Assembly: GCA_963693285.1 (NCBI GenBank)
Contig: OY848917.1
Span: forward strand, 16,368,192-16,432,191
Direction of reading: 5' to 3'
Length of the DNA: 64,000 nt
Source of the DNA: Xestospongia muta
Taxonomy: Eukaryota > Porifera > Demospongiae > Haplosclerida > Petrosiidae
Below, in pieces: positions 50,581 to 62,632 of the stretch. The notes under the pieces were generated by a model. The model was not told where the DNA came from and ran no database searches. It was given only the letters and a program-made list of their open reading frames with translations. How positions within the stretch are numbered: position 1 is the first letter of the stretch; every line of letters starts with the position of its first letter. Made by a program: the position numbers and the translations under genes.

Positions 50581-51789
50581 CTTTGCAGCATCAAATGCTT
50601 CACCATGTGTGTTGAAGAGTTTTAGTGCTTGTTTAATAAGAGGTGGTTTTGAACTAAAATAATGTTATGTTAGTTAATAAAGGGTAAACTAACTTACCTG
50701 TCAGATGGTCTAAAGTAGACAGTTAATAATGTCTAGTATAGTCATTGACGATCTTGTCTGCTACAACCCTATCATAATTAATGTTTTATTCTATAACAAA
50801 CTTATAACATGTATTATATTATTGAATCTTATTTGTATATATATTAGCTTACCTTTGTATATGTAGAACAATATCGTTCAGCACCTTCATAATCTTGTAA
50901 ATGATAAGCTAATATACTAAGAGCTTTTTCATGTTCATCCATCTGTATAAATTATAAAGACATATAATAACTACATAATAACTACTGTTATGTACATGTA
51001 CAGATATACTCTCTAATGATAATACTACAATAAATGTGTTAGTGTTTATATATATGTGCGTGTGTGTGTATATATATATATACATGTACATGTATAGTTT
51101 TAAGATTTTTTTGATTAAAGAAATGATATGTGAGGTGTCTATCAAGTTTTACCACTGATATATGCTACAATACATTGACTTACTCTGCCATAAAGAATAG
51201 CAGTGTCTTGAACTCTGTTTAATAAAAAGGAGGCACAATAACTAGATGATTCTTCAAGAAAAGTCTGTAGTTTTGCCCTGTCAAATAATAAATATGATAA
51301 TTAGTAATGTTAGACTGATTTTAAAATGTTAATATTATTAAGTGTCATGTAAAATGGATCAACAATATTTATATATGTACCTGGCCTCTTTTAAGTGTTT
51401 GGTATTCTTCTCTTCTTTTAACTTTAACACTTTTTCTAAATACAACATACCAAGACGAGTATGAAAGACCTCATCCTAGACAACACAACAACAAACAGTA
51501 TACCTGTAATATTATTAATACATACATTATCAATATAATAGACTTATTAAATGATATATTAGTATTAATAATACACTATTACCTTCAATTCTAGCTCATG
51601 TATTAAGTGTTCTAAGTAGAGTAGACTACTTGAACATATGGTGATAATTTTTCAAGTACTATAGAATGTTCTAGTTGTATACGTCCTTTGTCTTTACCAA
51701 GTCTGTCAATAAATATTTTAACTCCTTTTAGTTCATCATGATCTAGTACCCATTTAGAATACTTCAGTAGTAAATCATTATCAATAAAC
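50581..51789 (-). pseudogene. TGFBRAP1/VPS39-family exons, duplicate (copy 2)
   Basis: Minus-strand exons 51789-51583, 51475-51381, 51277-51184, 50942-50853, 50768-50698 and 50653-50581 match copy 1. Lesions: exon 1 is 207 nt instead of 208 (one base lost after SPYVQ), exon 3 lacks 18 bases (six residues after QDT) and exon 5 has gained nine bases and shows in-frame TGA and TAG. Its second exon, however, keeps the 95-nt length and a good AG|GTACAT donor, unlike copy 1. The terminal zinc-binding exons are not duplicated. Confidence 0.85.
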
Positions 51790-52429
51790 CTGGAATATAA
51801 AGATAATATAATATTATATTGTAGTAATATTGCTGACATCAGTAATATTAAATAATCACTATAGAAACCACTGAAGTTCTACACTATAGTACTGTCAGTT
51901 AGATAGAGATATAACTAGAAAAGTAATTAGATCAAAGTGTAAATGAGTAGTACTATATAAACTGTCAACTAATTATAGTCTGTCCTTGGGATTTCCCAAA
52001 CATCTTGTGAAATTTGTGCATTATTTTTTAAGAATGTATTTCTTACATGACTAAGGTTGTACTTTAAGATGAACCTTATAAACTTATCAAGAATTGTTAT
52101 TCTATTGAGTCCATTGCACAGAGTTTGTCCTCAGGCAAAACATTCTGTTGTTTTTGGGTGACTTTCTTTTAAAAATGAACATGTGTGTAATGCTTATTAA
52201 AATGTTTGCTCAACCTATTTTTACCAATTTGAACTTTGAAGAATGATTACAATATAACGTTTACGTTAAATTGATTTTATAAATATAGTACATCTTGGGC
52301 TAAAATCATGGAAACTAATAAATGAAATGTTGTTGTTGTTGGTATGGAACTACTACTTCATTTATGGACTACTACAGAACATAGTAATTATAAATGTTAA
52401 TTGCATTTTATTTGTTTATTATCAGCTCG

Positions 52430-53107
52430 TAACTATATGTTTTCTATCGGATTTGTGTTCTTTTCCATTTGTATTCTCCACGAATTAGGTACCTTATATT
52501 AAATTTTATCCTTATTTGGTTTAACAAGTGCTATCACTTATGTCTCTGATGTTGGAATCCAGTTAAATGACATTTCTGATTTTTTGAGTGCATTGTCTAG
52601 ATATAAATGTGGATAAGTTATATGTTCTTTTTTTACTCACTATGAAAGGATGATAGCTGATTTAGCTATATACGATGTCGGGAGCCATTGTTGTTGATAC
52701 AAAACATTAAACTAAGGTGTGGACTTCATTTTGCACTTTGATTTTATTTCTTTAAATTTAATTTTGTCAGACACTATTCTTTGAAGACTTAACACAAAAA
52801 AGTTATTTCTACTCTATTTATGATATAGTAAAGATAATATGAACACATGAACTATAATGATTCTCTAAAGTCCTTCTATGCCCTTTTCTTAACTGTCTTG
52901 TGTCCACTATATTTGTTCCAATTGGTCTCTTCATTTGTAATAGTTACATTAACGCTCACCAAATTACTCATGAAATTATCTACGGTGTATGCAAATATTC
53001 TCGTGACAGTCTTTCAATCTCCTACTTTGTTGTACTCCTATTGGACGACTATAACATTTGCTGTCCTTGTGTTTGCATGTATGAGGTATTATCATAAACT
53101 AAGGTAA
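52430..53107 (+). other. Duplicate of the small membrane-like ORF stretch
   Basis: Copy of 48230-48909 with several substitutions and indels. The frame of the hydrophobic ORF (52847-53107) is partly kept but shifts near its end relative to unit 1, which argues against strong coding constraint. Confidence 0.2.
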
Positions 53108-54399
53108 GCACATAGTCTTATTGCTGTATCTTATTATGTCATAAATAACAGAAAAGACTGAGAACATTCACCTTGTTTTGTTAGATAGCTTATTGATCAC
53201 TACATGAAAATTAGAATAGTCCCTTGACAACTGTATTAGTGTGTGCTATTGTGTACTATTAGTATCAATAACTGTCTTATTATAGCAACTTAAGTATTGA
53301 CTAAAAGTTTTCAGTCTTGTACTTAGACGCCCACTCACTAGTGGGATGAGACAAACTATTTCTGTAACCATTTTTGCAGAACCCATTGAAAAATGACTCA
53401 TTGCTAACTGACTGATTGTCTTACTGGGTTTTTTATTAACGTTTCTAATAGTTAATTTTATTTTTGTGCAATGGATTTATTCTTTTTTTACTGAATTAAT
53501 AGTCTACTGATAAATAAAAGTACACTATATGCTTCAGTCTGCCTAAAAGCTTTTCTATATGTATGTATACCTTGTTGTTGAATGGAATATTTAACATTAT
53601 CCATTAAGTTTGACAAGATCAAAAAAGTTATGTATATAATTTACATGGACATTTAAGAAGAGTTCAAAAGAGTTCTTAAAAAATGTCAATCATTTTGTTA
53701 ATATGTGATAACAAACCATGAGAATTAGAAGAATTTAATAATATCTAACTTCAAAACAATATGCAGTTAAAAATAAATTTGCTAAGTCATATCAAACAGA
53801 ATAAAGTATATTCCAGAATTTATCAAGTTTGAAATCATCCCAAGGATTTTAAATCATACAACTAATATAAATATACAACATAATACTTCTAATATTTCTG
53901 TGGAAGGTCATGTATACTCTTAAAACTTATAGGGCCATTATCTGAATTTTATATAAGTTTAATGTACACTGCAAGACTGTCGTTTGTAATGTGTACAGAT
54001 TGTCCTAAGTGAATGAAGTTTAAACATTCATACTGTGGTCTATGTGAAATTAAAAACAATTGTCAATATACCTAATCGAGCAAATTTGGGATTTAATTTT
54101 TTCTATCTGGCAAGTGCAATGTGCCAGCAGACAATCCTAAGACTATTCTGACCCATACTGTATCTATATATACTTATACTATACATGGTACATAACTTTA
54201 TGTATAGTAGTTCATACTTCTTATCATGTAACTGTACATGTTTACTTTAATATCTGATAGTTATTAATTAATTGTTTGTTAACTGTTAGCCTATCCCTGT
54301 TTGCCTACTCCCTGTACAACTCTGAAATGATCAAAGCACTGTTTCGCCTACTAAACAGCTAGTTATCATGTGTTAAAATAAACAGATAAAATGATAGAA

Positions 54400-54780
54400 A
54401 GCATATGATTGACAATTGCTTCGACCAACCACCTTTTGTCTTGCTGATGCGTATTACTCTAAGATTGTCTACAATATACTAAAAAATCTCCACATTAAGT
54501 TTTTTTACTTTTCGAGAAATGGCACCTTGATCTCTGCAGCCTGAAAATTCTTTTGCGAGTTTTAAGCTTTCCTGTTCCTTGACGATGTTCTTGATACTAC
54601 TGTTGTAAAGTCTACACGTTTTTCTATTTGTTGCTAAAGGTTGGTAGCTGGTAATGCTTTGCTTGCCAAGTTATAGCAGTTCAAAAACAATCCCTGGTAA
54701 TAGGTAGTGCAGACACACACACACACACACACTGACAGACTACAGTAGCCTCGGTATGCACCCACGCACAGCGAGGTTAA
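54400..54780. repeat. Dispersed repeat with CA tail, copy 1
   Basis: It starts near 'gcttcgaccaaccacctttt', runs through 'cttttcgagaaatggca', 'tctgcagcctgaaaattctt' and 'gacgatgttcttgatactac', and ends in (CA)n followed by 'cagcgaggttaa'. Strongly similar to 63690-64000 in the same orientation. It has no coding capacity, so a SINE- or MITE-like element is likely. Confidence 0.85.
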
Positions 54781-54784
54781 CAAT

Positions 54785-55985
54785 GTAAATTGACAATTAC
54801 TTTCTATGCAGATTTCATGATTATTGTCAATATTGTCTTCCTATATTAATTTGATATAGCTATAAACTTTGTTCAAATTAACTGTAGTATATTAAGTAAA
54901 GAGTGCTAAAATGATATATTATTATACAGAAACATAGATTTATAACCCATTCATTGTAGCTAAGATATGACAATATTAGGATGAAGTAATCCTAGAAGTA
55001 TTTATGATCATCATTATCATGATATTGCTCATCCCTAGTTAGTAATCCAGAGATATTGTGGGATAGTCTACTGTTATATCTTGTTTACTGTACACTTTAT
55101 CACTGTGAATAGGATCTTGCATAGACAAATAGATCTGTTAACTTTAGAACAGATTTATAATTAAGAGTAGGCCAGGCCCATCCAAACACTGTACCCTTAC
55201 TTCTTAGGTGTGGTAGAAGTTTCCATTAACAACTAGTGAAATGTACATGCATGGTCTAAAGGTAGTAGTGTGATTTCTGCAAATATCATGCTTAATACAT
55301 GAGTACATGTAATATAATTTCTGGCCCTCCTAAGTTTCTTTTGCTAGATCTACCCTAGCTTGAGAATATATTCCAATTAACATGATAACAATTTCAATTT
55401 AAACCGCATACTCTAGAGTGCTATCCCAGTAATCTAAGTTGTGGTTTGAATAGAGATTATAAGATTAAACAATGCAGAGAATTAATGTCATTGTGTTAAA
55501 GTTTATTTAAAACTTTCTTGTCATATAAGAATAGTGTAGTATTAATCCTATAGGATATGTGATTATAATAATCTAAGATGACAATTACTGCTATAGAAAT
55601 ATAATAATTATTGCATTAGTGTCTTTCTATATAAATTTTATACAGTTATAAGCATTGCTTAAATTAAATGTAGTACATTGAGTAAGTAATGCTAAAATGT
55701 GACATAATAATGCAGAGAACATGGATTTATGTCCGAATTGTTGTACAATGTATCACTTTTATAACCAAGACATGACAATATTAGGACAATAAGATTATTA
55801 GAAGTATTTATAATCACCACTATCACGATATTGGTCATCCCTAGTTAATAGCATACCAATGCTGTGGCAGAGTTTAGTAATTAAAGTAAACATTGATATC
55901 ATAGGTGGTAGTATTATAGTACATTTATCTCTAATAGTAAGTATAGCTTCATAATTTTGATTAACCCTGGAAAAGATGTTTACAT
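54785..55985 (+). repeat. Direct duplication, ~270-bp blocks ~790 bp apart
   Basis: 54800-55050 is similar to 55590-55860. Shared text includes 'agtaaagagtgctaaaatg'/'agtaagtaatgctaaaatg', 'gacaatattagga' and 'catccctagtta'. No gene seen here. Confidence 0.7.
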
Positions 55986-55989
55986 ATCA

Positions 55990-58900
55990 TCTTATGAAAC
56001 CAATTGTGATATAATGAAATTCATCTTCTAAGTTTGGATAATACAATCCTGTTTTTTTCATATATTTTGTTCCCACATTAATGGTGATGTGATTAATTGT
56101 CATCACTATGTGTTATTTATAATATCATAGGGAGTAAGTGTTATAATGTAAAATAACTTCTACGTTTAGTGTACACAATAGTGTTATTTTGTTTTCTTTT
56201 TTTATATTTTGTTCCCATATTTATGGTGATGTGATTACTTGTCTTCTCTATGTGTCATTTACAATATCATAGGGAGTAAGTGTTATATATTGTTATATAA
56301 TTTCTACATTTAGTGTATTCAATCGTGTTATTTTGTTTTCTTTTTTATATTTTGTTCGCATATTTATGGTGATGTGATTACTTGTCATCATTATGTGTCA
56401 TTTACAATATCATAGGAGGTAAGTGTTATATAATGTAATATAACTTCTACATTTTGTGTATATAATGGAGTTATTTGTGTTTTCTTTCTTATATTTTGTT
56501 CGCATATTTATGGTGATGTGATTACTTGTCTTCTCTATGTGTCAATTACAATATCATAGGTGGTAAGTGTTATATAATGTAATATAATTTCTACATTTAG
56601 TGTATACAATTGTGTTTTTTTTTCTTATATTTTACTCCCATATTTATGGTGATGTGGTTGCTTGTCGTCTCTATATGTCATTTACAATATCACAGCTGGT
56701 AAGTGCTATTTAATGTAATATAACTTGTAAGTTTAGTGTATACAATAGTGTTATTATGTTTTCTTTCTTATATTTTGCTCACATATTTATGGTGATGTGA
56801 TTACTTATCATCTCTTTGTGTCATTTACAATGTCATAGGTGGTAAGTGTTATTTAATGTAATATAACTTTTAGCTTCAGTTTATACAATGGAGTTATTTT
56901 GTTTATTTTTCTTATATTTTGCTTTTATATTTTTGGTGATGTGATTACTTGTCTTCTCTATGTGTCATTTACAATATAATAGGGAGTGAGTGTTATATAA
57001 TGTAATATAACTTCTATGTTTAGTGTATAAAATGGTGTTATTTGTGTTTTCTTTTTTATATTTTGTTCGCATATTTATGGTGATGTGATTACTAGTTGTC
57101 TCTGTGTCATTTACAATATCATAGTTGGTAAGTGTTATATAATGTAATATAGCTTCTACATTTACTGTATGCAATTGTGTTATGTTGTTTTTTTCATATA
57201 TTTTTCTACCATATTTATGGTGATGTTTTTACTTGTCGTCTGTATGTGTCACTTACTATATCATAGTTGGTAAGTGTTATATAATGTAATATAAATTGTA
57301 TATTTAGTGTATACAATGATGTTATTTTGTTTTCGTTCTTATTTTTTACTCCCATATTTATGGTGATGTTATTATTTATTTTCTCCTGTGTCATTTGCAA
57401 TATTATAGCCGGTAAGTGTTATATAATGTAATATAAATTCTATATTTAATGTATAGAATGGTATTATTTTGTTTTCTTTCTTATATTATACTATTATTTT
57501 TGTGGTGATCTAATTACTTGTTGTCTCTGTGTGTTTCTTTTACTATATCATAGATGGTAAGTGTTATATAATGTAATATAAATTGTATATTTAGTGTATA
57601 CAATGGTGTTATTTTGTTTTCTTTCTTATACTTTACTCCCATATTTATGGTGATTTGATTACTTGTTTTCACTATGTGTCATTTACAATATCATAGCCAG
57701 TAAGTGCTGTATAATGTAATATAACTTCTACATTTAGTATATACAATGGTGTTATTTTGTTTTCTTTCTTATATTTTGCTCCCGTATTAATGGTGATGTG
57801 ATTTCTTGTCATCTCATTGTGTCATTTACAATATCATAGCCAGTAAGTGTTATATAATGTAATATAAATTCTATATTTAGTGTATACAATGGTGTTATTT
57901 TGTTTTCTTTCTTATATTTGCTCCCATATTTATGGTGATATTCTTACTTGTCATCTCTATGTGTCATTTGCAATATCATAGCTGGTAAGTGTTATATAAT
58001 GTAATATAACTTCTAAGTTTAATGTATTCAATGGTGTTATTTTGTTTTCTTTCTTTTTTTTGCTCCCATATTTATGATGATGTGATTAATTATCATCTCT
58101 ATGTGTCATTTACAATATCATAGTCGGTAAGTGTTATATAATGTTATATAACCTCTACATTTTGTGTATATAATGGAGTTATTTGTGTTTTCTTTCTTAT
58201 ATTTTGCTCCCATATTTATATTGATGTGCTTACTTGTCATCTCTATGTGTCATTTACAATATCATAGGAAGTAAGTGTCATATAATGTAATATAACATTT
58301 AAGTTTAGTGTATACAATGGTGTTATTTTGTTTTCTTTCTTATATTTTACTCCCATATTTATGGTGATTTGATTACTTGTTTTCACTATGTGTCATTTAA
58401 ATTATCATAGCCAGTAAGTGTTGTATAATGTAATATAACTTCTACATTTAGTATATACAATGGTGTTATTATGTTTTCTTTCTTATATTTTGCTCCCATA
58501 TTAATGGTGATGTGATTTCTTGTCATCTCATTGTGTCATTTACAATATCATAGTCAGTAAGAGTTATATAATGTAATATAAATTCTATATTTAGTGTATA
58601 CAATTGTGATATTTGTTTTCTTTCTTATAACTTGCTCTCATATTTATGGTGATGTGATTACTTGTCATCTCATTGTGTCATTTACAATATCATAGCCAGT
58701 AAGTGTTATATAATGAAATATAAATTCTATATTTAGTGTATACAATGGTGTTATTTTGTTTTTTTTCTTATATTTTACTTTTATTATTATGGTGATCTGA
58801 TTACCTGTCATCTCTATGTGTCATTTACTATATCATAGCCAGTAAGTGTTATATAATGTAATATTAATTCTATATTTAGTGTATACAATGGTGTTATTTT

Positions 58901-59560
58901 GTTTTCTTTCTTATATTTTGCTCCCATATTTATGGTGATATTCTTACTTGTCGTCTCTATGTGTCATTTGCAATATCATAGCTGGTAAGTGTTATATAAT
59001 GTAATATAACTTCTAAGTTTAATGTATACAATGGTGTTATTTTGTTTTCTTTCTTTTTTTGCTCCCATATTTATGATGATGTGATTAATTATCATCTTTT
59101 TGTGTCATTTACAATATCATAGTCGGTAAGTGTTATATAATGTTATATAACCTCTACATTTTGTGTATATAATGGAGTTATTTGTGTTTTCTTTCTTATA
59201 TTTTGCTCCCATATTTATATTGATGTGCTTACTTGTCATCTCTATGTGTCATTTACAATATCATAGGAAGTAAGTGTCATATAATGTAATATAACATCTA
59301 AGTTTAGTGTAAACAATGGTGTTATTTTGTTTTCTTTCTTATATTTTACTCCCATATTTATAGTGATGCGATTACTTGTTGTCTCTATGTGTCATTTACA
59401 ATATCACAGCTGGTAAGTGCAATATAATGTAGTATAACTTCTACGTTTAGTGTATACAATAGTGTTATTATGTTTTCTTTCTTATATTTTGCTCATTATT
59501 TATGATGATGTGATTACTTGTTATCTCTATGTGTTATTTACATCATAGGTGGTAAGTGTG
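55990..59560 (+). repeat. Tandem array, ~142-bp unit, ~25 copies, outside any ankyrin gene
   Basis: Same unit as 23860-27240: TTATTTTGTTTTCTTTCTTA tract, 'catatttatggtgatgtgat', 'tgtgtcatttacaatatcatag', three bases, GTAAGTGTTATATAATG. Donor motifs at 56134, 56276, 56419, 56563 and 56699 give a period of 136-144. A block of about seven units near 57600-58330 is repeated at about 58580-59340. No ankyrin exon was found on either side. Confidence 0.95.
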
Positions 59561-60105
59561 AATAGTATAATACATAATAAAATCATATGAATCGTATAAT
59601 ACATAAAGACCTCTGAACCATTATGTATAATACAAAATAACTTTTTAATGTTCATGTACATAGTATGTTTGGTTTTCCTAAGATTGGTTTAGACTATATG
59701 TTATTTCCTTTGATCATTGAAAGACATGATCTTTTAATCATTAAAGGATTTAAGTATAATTATTATTACATATATATAATAATTGATTAATTAATTATAT
59801 GTGTAATACTATTGAGGCATATAAAGTAAGTTACTATATTGAGAGTTATCATACACAAATCAACTTGTTATATCAACATAATTTGAAAGAGAAATTAATA
59901 TTGTTGAAATAATAATTGGTATGTAGATTTATTTGAAGTGAAATGTAGGACTTTGTCCCTAAGTAGAACATGCTCCAGGAACTGTGTTTTCTAGTATTTC
60001 TTGATCCAGTTTGATGGCTTCCTGGAACAATAATGTAAGAAGTGGTACTGTTGTCTATACTGGGTGGAACCGGTGTAAAAAGTGGCCAATCTGCATTTCT
60101 GTATT
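59561..60105. other. Non-coding; no gene seen
   Basis: A+T-rich unique sequence with an inverted TTAATTAATTA-type stretch near 59780. Confidence 0.4.
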
Positions 60106-60109
60106 TTAG

Positions 60110-60480
60110 GGCATTTTTACAGACATATTTACAGAATTGAAGATTTACAGATGTACAATTTCCTGATTTGCTGACATGCAGGTTTGTAGATTTGCAGATT
60201 TACAGATTTACAGATTTACAGATTTGCAGATTTGCAGATTTGTAGATTTGCTAATTTGCAGATTTGCAGAATTGCAGGTTATAGATTTACAGATTTGCAG
60301 AAATGCTGATTTACAGATTTACAGATTTGCAGATTTGCTGAATTGCAGAATTGCAGAATTACAAATTTTCAGAAATTCAGATGTATAGACTGTTTGATTT
60401 GCAGAATTGTAGAATTTTTAAATTTATAGATTGACAGATATACAGAATTAACAAATTGATAGATTTGCAGAATTGGATGC
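60110..60480. repeat. 8-bp satellite, unit AGATTTGC / AGATTTAC
   Basis: More than 35 tandem units that mostly alternate between GATTTGCA and GATTTACA, with drift (GAATTGCA) toward the right end. Because 8 is not a multiple of 3, the plus-strand frame over it reads a 24-base, eight-residue cycle (DLQIYRFA). That ORF is a by-product. Confidence 0.97.
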
Positions 60481-60559
60481 ATATTGACAGATTAACAATT
60501 TCACCAATTGTAGTTTTGCAAGAATGTGTTCAATTGATTTATATAATGTAATTTTTTGT

Positions 60560-60800
60560 AATTGAATAATTTGTACTTTTATCACTGCAAACTTTATTTG
60601 GAGGAGGTGGATGAAAGCATGGTTAGAAAATGGAGAAAGGATGGTCATTCTTACGATATCCTAAGTCTATGTTTCCAAACATTGACAAAGGCTTTTCTAT
60701 GAGAACTGTTCATCATTACTGCAAAAAGCATAAATTAGAAAAAATGCCTGAAGATGAGGTTGATGACACTGTTTTTGAGGCAGTTAAAGAGGTTTGATAA
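60560..60800 (+). pseudogene. Helix-turn-helix transposase-like fragment
   Basis: Two overlapping frames together read MVRKWRKDGHSYDIL, then PKSMFPNIDKGFSMRTVHHY and CKKHKLEKMPEDEV...FEAVKEV before TGA. A 'W-R-x-x-G-x-S-Y' helix followed by 'GFSxRTVxxYCKKH' is the pattern of HTH domains at the N-terminus of some integrase-type transposases. One frameshift separates the two halves and no catalytic domain follows. Confidence 0.45.
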
Positions 60801-60842
60801 AATAATAGTATCTATGACATAATCTTTTTTAAATACAAATCT

Positions 60843-61703
60843 CTATATGAGTGAATTAAATATACTACCAAAAATCATGTTGTACTGAACAATGGCCATT
60901 GAGGCTGTAGAAGAAATTTCTTGTGAGAGAAGAATGCCATCAGCATAAAGAGTGAGGGTGGCTGAAGAGAGGTGGGACAATTTAGCAATGTCATTTATAT
61001 AGATGATGAATATAGGAAACGCCCGAGAATGGAGCCTTGGGCACACCAGAGGTGACTTCAGATTTAGAAGATAGAGAATCATTTATCATTACTTATTGAG
61101 TACGGCCTTGGAGATAGCTATGTAGCCAAGACAAAAAAAGAGGAGGAAGGTTGAGCGAAGATAAGGAGTCAAGTAGAAGTTTGTGAGGGGCTGAGTCGAA
61201 TGCTTTAGTGAGATCAAAGAAAACTGCACAGACTCCATTTTTGTGAGCCAGTGAAGAAAACCAACAATTGATAGTAGATAATATAGCTGTTTCAGTTGAG
61301 AATCCTGGTCGGAAACCAAACTGACAGTTAGAGAGGATGTTGTGAGCAGAACAAAGTTCATACAGGTAGTTAAATAATATGTGACGTTCCAGGATCTTAC
61401 TTGGGAGGGAAAGTAGAGAGATTGGGCAATAGTCTGAAGGGAATGAAGAAGGGGTTTCGATTTTGGGATAGGTACAATATTGGAGTTTTTCCAGTCTGAA
61501 GAAAATATACCTGTTGAGAGGGAGGAGTTGAAAATAATAGAAAGAGGAAGTGAAATACTAGGAGCTGTGTTGTGGAGAATGATAGAGGAGATACCATCAG
61601 GATCAGAAGCAGTGTCAATAGGAATATGAGAAATGAGACTGCAGATTTCATCTGGGTTACAGAGAAAATCTGGAGAGTAGTATATTTCATTCAATAATGT
61701 CAT
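60843..61703 (-). pseudogene. Non-LTR retrotransposon reverse transcriptase, degenerate
   Basis: Reading right to left: DPDGISSIILHNTAPSISLP and SDWKNSNIVPIPKS (RT motifs 0-1), QFGFRPGFSTETA-like and VFFDLTKAFDSAPHKLLL (motif A, in another frame), SGVP (motif B) and LTLYADGILLS (motif C). Motif C has Gly in place of the second catalytic Asp of YADD. There are at least two frameshifts and a stop. It is typical of CR1/L2/Jockey-like LINEs. No endonuclease region or 3' tail was recognised, so the copy is truncated. Confidence 0.88.
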
Positions 61704-61917
61704 CAGGTTGTATTGTGTTGTTATGGTAACTGACTAATTGTTTTGATGTTGTTAAATGTTATAGAAAATAAGTATTATTAATCACAAACCAATGTATTAA
61801 TATAGTATTAATGAATAATGTTCATTAAGTTCCAAAGTAATGTTACATTACTTTAGAACTTAATGAAGATTATTTATTATTATAACAATTATTACCAGAG
61901 ATATATATTAACCTTAG

Positions 61918-62110
61918 TTAGAAAATGACAGGTCCATTGATTTTCTTAATACAAGGACCACAGAAATTATGACCACAACAAGACACTAGATGAGGATCAT
62001 TTAACATAACTTGCAGATACTGGACACTCTAGTTCTAGTAACTTTGGTGGCTCTTCAACAAATGTGAGCTCATTTTTAAAATATCTGCTGTCTACTAAAT
62101 GTCCCAATGA
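61918..62110 (-). pseudogene. RING-finger exon fragment, frameshifted
   Basis: Minus-strand text runs RYFKNELTFVEEPPKLLELE, then CPV. After a 2-base loss it continues QVMLNDPHLVSCCGHNFCGP and CIKKI before a stop. The C-x-H-x-x-C-x-x-C spacing is that of a RING finger of the TRAF-like type. Missing bases between CPV and QVML break the frame. Confidence 0.65.
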
Positions 62111-62261
62111 TGATAGTAATTGAGAAAAAGAAAAAAACGGTAGCCATTATAATATTATATCACTTGCAACAAGTATACCTGCACAGCCCGTAGTCACAAG
62201 TCACACCCTTGCGTAAACGCCTATGCTAAAACGAAATCTGATTGGTCAATGAAGAATTAAC

Positions 62262-62345
62262 CTGTAGATACTGGACATTCAAGTTCAAGTGGTTCTTCAA
62301 AAAATATAAGGTCATCATTGAAGTATCCAATATTTAGGCTTACAA
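62262..62345 (-). pseudogene. Second partial copy of the RING-finger exon
   Basis: Minus-strand YFNDDLIFFEEP followed by LELECPVS and a stop. It matches the N-terminal part of the fragment at 61918-62110, about 240 bp away, but lacks the Cys/His core. Confidence 0.55.
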
Positions 62346-62632
62346 TGAACACAAGTACGAACTGTCTTTAACATATTTTTACATTCTATTGTAGGATTTA
62401 TTAATTTATTAATTTTTTATGCAATTAATAATTTATAAACTTATGAGCACAACTAACAATAAAGCAAATTTAGGAATGAGTCTCTAAACAATGAACTTCA
62501 AAGCACATATTATATATATATATTTTTTTTTTCCAATTGAAACAACACCAAAATATATTATGTCAACATAATCATAATTATGAAAACAAAATTGGAAAAA
62601 TATATATCATCAGGGGCACAACTTACAGTTTT

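Larger units (their letters stand above)
50389..54400. repeat. Tandem segmental duplication, unit 2 (~4.0 kb)
   Basis: Collinear with 46048-50388 almost to its end. The last recognisable match is the 'agttatcatgtgtt' block (50179 and 54361). It lacks about 185 bases present in unit 1 near 47580-47770, where unit 1 itself holds an internal duplicate of the 'actagaaaagtaattagatc' stretch. Confidence 0.95.

Noticed and set aside
60176..60388. Plus-strand ORF of repeated DLQIYRF words
   Set aside because: A pure product of the 8-bp satellite.
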